A stretch of DNA of 64,000 bases, from the NCBI RefSeq assembly GCF_004138335.1, contig NZ_RYFW01000001.1:248001-312000 (forward strand). Direction: 5' to 3'. Source of the stretch: Peristeroidobacter agariperforans (GTDB lineage Bacteria; Pseudomonadota; Gammaproteobacteria; Steroidobacterales; Steroidobacteraceae). A program made the position numbers and the translations under genes. Of the stretch, positions 61,774 through 64,000 are shown piece after piece. A model generated the notes under the pieces. That model saw nothing but the letters and a program-made list of their open reading frames with translations, was not told where the DNA came from and did not search any database. How positions within the stretch are numbered: position 1 is the first letter of the stretch; each line of letters opens with the position of its first letter.

Positions 61774-63125
61774 TCCCGTCGCAGCGGCAGCCTGATTTCC
61801 ACCCGCAAACCACCAGTCGCCGCGTTCTGGGCACGCACCTGGCCTTTATATAAGCCGACGACGCGCGCAGTGATCGCCAGGCCAATGCCGGTGCCGCCCG
61901 AATCCCGATCGCGCGATTCGGCAACTCGATAGAAGGGCTCGAAGATGTGCGCCAGCTCGGCTTCCGGCACGCCCGGACCGTGATCCTCGATCGCAATCAA
62001 GGCATCGCGGTGCTCGCGAACCAGTGACACCGCCACGGCTGTGCCCGGCTTGGTAAAGCGCACGGCATTACGCAGGACGTTTTCGATGGCGCTGCGCATG
62101 AGGTCGTGATCGCCATTGAGCCAGAGGCTTTCGCCCGGCGTCCAATCGACGTTCTTGTCGGCGGCGCTTGCTTCCAGACGTGCGTCTTCGACCACCTCGT
62201 TCAACAGAGTGGTCACATCGATGGGCTCGAGCGGCAACGTCGGCTTGTATGAGCGCAGCTGCGACAGCTGCAACATCTGACCGATCAGAGTATCGAGGCG
62301 CTCGGCCTCGAGCTCGATGCGATCCAGTTGTTTGACGATGTCCGCCTGCGGGCGGCGCGCCAGGCCCGATGCCACACGCAGCCGGGCCAGCGGCGAGCGC
62401 AGCTCGTGCGACATCGCCCGCAACAGATCTTCTCTCGATGCGATCAGGGTGCGGATGTGGTCCGCCATGGCGTCGAAGTCTCGCGCCAGTACGCCCAGCT
62501 CGTCGCGACGGCTCGAGAACTCCTCGCCCACTCTTTCATCGAGATTCCCGGCCGCCAGCGAGCGTGCGCTCGACTGCAGACGTTCCAACGGCTTGCTGAT
62601 GTAGTGCGCCAGCCACCAGCACACCAGACCGCTGATGACCAGCGCGAACGCGAACACCACCAATCGCACATCCGATGCCTGCAGTGGACTGATCGGCGAG
62701 CGCTGGCCGATCATCACTGTATAAACAGTGCCGTCGCGATCGGTGAACAGCGGCGTCAGCAACAGCGGATCGTCGCGCCCGTTGGGCGGCGGCTCGCGGC
62801 CGAAGAAGCCCGCGTCCTTCAACCGATTTGCGTAACTGCGATAAGTCGGCGGCAGCGGACGTTGCAGAATGTCCTGACCATCCGGACGCACCACATAGAT
62901 GTGCCGCCCGGGAAAACGATCTTCGGCGCTCTCGATCCAGGCATACAGATCCTTCATGCCGCCGACCAGCAGCCGGTTCTGTGCTTCCGAAGCGAGTTGT
63001 CGAATGTTGGGCGAAGCCGTCTGATCGCGTTGAAAGCGATACCAGGCCACGGCCGCGGTGGTGGCGAGCACCAGCAGCGTCGCCACCCAGAACGACAGGA
63101 AGATGCGAAGGAACAGCGAGCGCAC
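61770..63125 (-). CDS. Sensor histidine kinase, CpxA-like
   Basis: 451 residues. Two membrane helices (about 10-28 and 153-175) enclose a periplasmic sensor of about 125 residues. A HAMP region (KPLERLQSSARSLAAGNLDE) precedes the dimerisation domain with MSHELRSPLARLR (His240 phosphoacceptor) and the ATPase motifs (DHGPGVPE, GGTGIGLAIT). The layout is that of CpxA-type envelope-stress kinases. GTG start at 63125, 32 bases after the regulator stop. The 3' end overlaps the convergent lipoprotein. Confidence 0.92.
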   Translation of the reverse strand: MRSLFLRIFLSFWVATLLVLATTAAVAWYRFQRDQTASPNIRQLASEAQNRLLVGGMKDLYAWIESAEDRFPGRHIYVVRPDGQDILQRPLPPTYRSYANRLKDAGFFGREPPPNGRDDPLLLTPLFTDRDGTVYTVMIGQRSPISPLQASDVRLVVFAFALVISGLVCWWLAHYISKPLERLQSSARSLAAGNLDERVGEEFSSRRDELGVLARDFDAMADHIRTLIASREDLLRAMSHELRSPLARLRVASGLARRPQADIVKQLDRIELEAERLDTLIGQMLQLSQLRSYKPTLPLEPIDVTTLLNEVVEDARLEASAADKNVDWTPGESLWLNGDHDLMRSAIENVLRNAVRFTKPGTAVAVSLVREHRDALIAIEDHGPGVPEAELAHIFEPFYRVAESRDRDSGGTGIGLAITARVVGLYKGQVRAQNAATGGLRVEIRLPLRRD

Positions 63126-63157
63126 TGGAGCCTCAGAGCCGCGCTATGGGCAACCGC

Positions 63158-63898
63158 TCAGACACGTTGCTCGGCACGCACTTCGCCGGTGGCGATCAGC
63201 ACGTAGCCCGCGCCACGAATACTACGAATCTCAGGCAAGCCGTTCTCACCCAAGCCGAGCTTGCGACGCAAGTTGCTCACGTGAGTATCGATGCTGCGGT
63301 CATAAGGAGTGAGCCGGCGGCCGAGTACTCGCTCCGTCAGCGATTCGCGCGATTGCACTTGTCCGACCGCTCGCATCAACACTTCGAGCAGCCGCAGCTC
63401 GGTGCCGGTCAGCCGCACCGATTCACCGGACAATGTGACTTCGAAGGTGGCCGGGTCGAGGCGCAACGGGCCGACGCTCACGGGATGCGCCGGTGTATCG
63501 GCATCACGCGGCGAGAATCGCCGGAGCACGGCACGCACGCGAGCCACCAGCTCGCGCGGATTGAAAGGTTTCGAGAGGTAGTCATCGGCGCCCAGCTCCA
63601 GGCCGACGATGCGATCCACGTCGGCGCCGTGCGCCGTCAACATGATGACGGGCACCGACAGGCTGTGACGCAGACGACGCAGCACCTCGAAGCCGCTGAG
63701 CGAGGGCAACATCACGTCGAGGATCACCAGATCGAAAGGGTGCGACTCGCCGGTGAGACGCTCGAGGGCGTCGGCGCCATCGCGCACGATGGACACCTGG
63801 AAGCCTTCGCCGGTCAGATACTCGGTGAGCATCTGACCCAGCTCGCGGTCGTCATCCACGATCAAAACGGAAGCAGGCAAGGTCATGGGCTGGACCAT
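63158..63898 (-). CDS. OmpR/CpxR-family response regulator
   Basis: 246 residues. Receiver domain with IVDDDRE, the phospho-acceptor Asp61 in VILDVMLPSLSGFE, and Lys in LSKPFNP. The C-terminal winged helix has TGTELRLLEVLM and YDRSIDTHVSNLRRKLG (recognition helix). With the downstream kinase it forms a CpxRA-like system. An in-frame ATG at 63886 (MTLPASVLIVDDD) is an alternative start. Confidence 0.94.
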   Translation of the reverse strand: MVQPMTLPASVLIVDDDRELGQMLTEYLTGEGFQVSIVRDGADALERLTGESHPFDLVILDVMLPSLSGFEVLRRLRHSLSVPVIMLTAHGADVDRIVGLELGADDYLSKPFNPRELVARVRAVLRRFSPRDADTPAHPVSVGPLRLDPATFEVTLSGESVRLTGTELRLLEVLMRAVGQVQSRESLTERVLGRRLTPYDRSIDTHVSNLRRKLGLGENGLPEIRSIRGAGYVLIATGEVRAEQRV

Positions 63899-64000
63899 GG
63901 CACACCAAAAAAGCGCGGGTTGCGAAGTTTCGTCAAGTTCTGCCTACAGGCAGGTTTGACCGGGCGGGACGATACTTCGTTTTGTGCAACCCCGTCGATG
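63899..64000. promoter_or_regulatory. Upstream region of the two-component operon
   Basis: The 102 bases at the edge should hold the promoter of the regulator-kinase operon. CTGCCT-AC-AGGCAG (63940-63953) is a small dyad that could be an operator. The upstream neighbour is outside the window. Confidence 0.35.

Overview
The window reads as a chromosomal segment of a GC-rich gammaproteobacterium. The class III polyhydroxyalkanoate synthase (phaC/phaE) with a PhaR-type regulator, the divergent rhlB / trxA-rho arrangement known from E. coli, plsB, pldA, ttcA, arfB and several TonB-dependent receptors point to a free-living, oligotroph-like member, perhaps near Steroidobacteraceae, Nevskiales or Xanthomonadales. 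That placement is inference from gene content. I see no rRNA, tRNA, CRISPR array, insertion sequence or prophage gene.

Layout. Bases 1-6503 hold the end of an S9 peptidase, an EAL-CBS-GGDEF protein, and rho/trxA divergent from rhlB. Bases 6533-18840 hold housekeeping and envelope genes: a HAD nucleotidase, a DUF3301 protein, a YdcH-like protein, an MscS channel, arfB, a DUF1444 protein, a CPBP-like membrane protein, pldA, plsB, a lipoprotein, and an M32 peptidase-ttcA-hydrolase operon. Bases 18841-19301 are non-coding and hold a candidate small RNA with a strong terminator. Bases 19302-27452 hold an RND efflux pair, cysK, and phaC-phaE divergent from phaR. Bases 27471-31100 hold glycogen synthesis (glgA, glgC) around a LEA-14-like lipoprotein.

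Bases 31055-50341 form the accessory core. Two TonB-dependent receptors are each followed on the same strand by genes for 2-oxoglutarate-type hydroxylases (three TPR-AspH proteins, two standalone or fused AspH-like domains, one prolyl-4-hydroxylase-like protein) and PAPS-type sulfotransferases (a TPR-sulfotransferase, a hydroxylase-sulfotransferase fusion, and a small sulfotransferase translationally coupled to a hydroxylase). Small secreted or lipidated proteins are interspersed. The enzymes look like a protein or peptide modification set (hydroxylation plus sulfation) tied to outer-membrane receptors. The substrate cannot be read from the sequence. Both receptor genes share a 13-base upstream element and a leader whose Shine-Dalgarno region is perfectly complementary over 12-13 bases to the unpaired segment of the candidate small RNA at about 19069.

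Bases 50768-64000 hold a double-length UvrA (two UvrA units in one chain), an M48 peptidase with LemA, an exported chorismate mutase-cyclohexadienyl dehydratase fusion, two small proteins, and a Cpx-like two-component system whose upstream region runs off the window. A structured GC-rich repeat occurs downstream of the RND gene and the M48 gene, with a truncated copy downstream of phaC.
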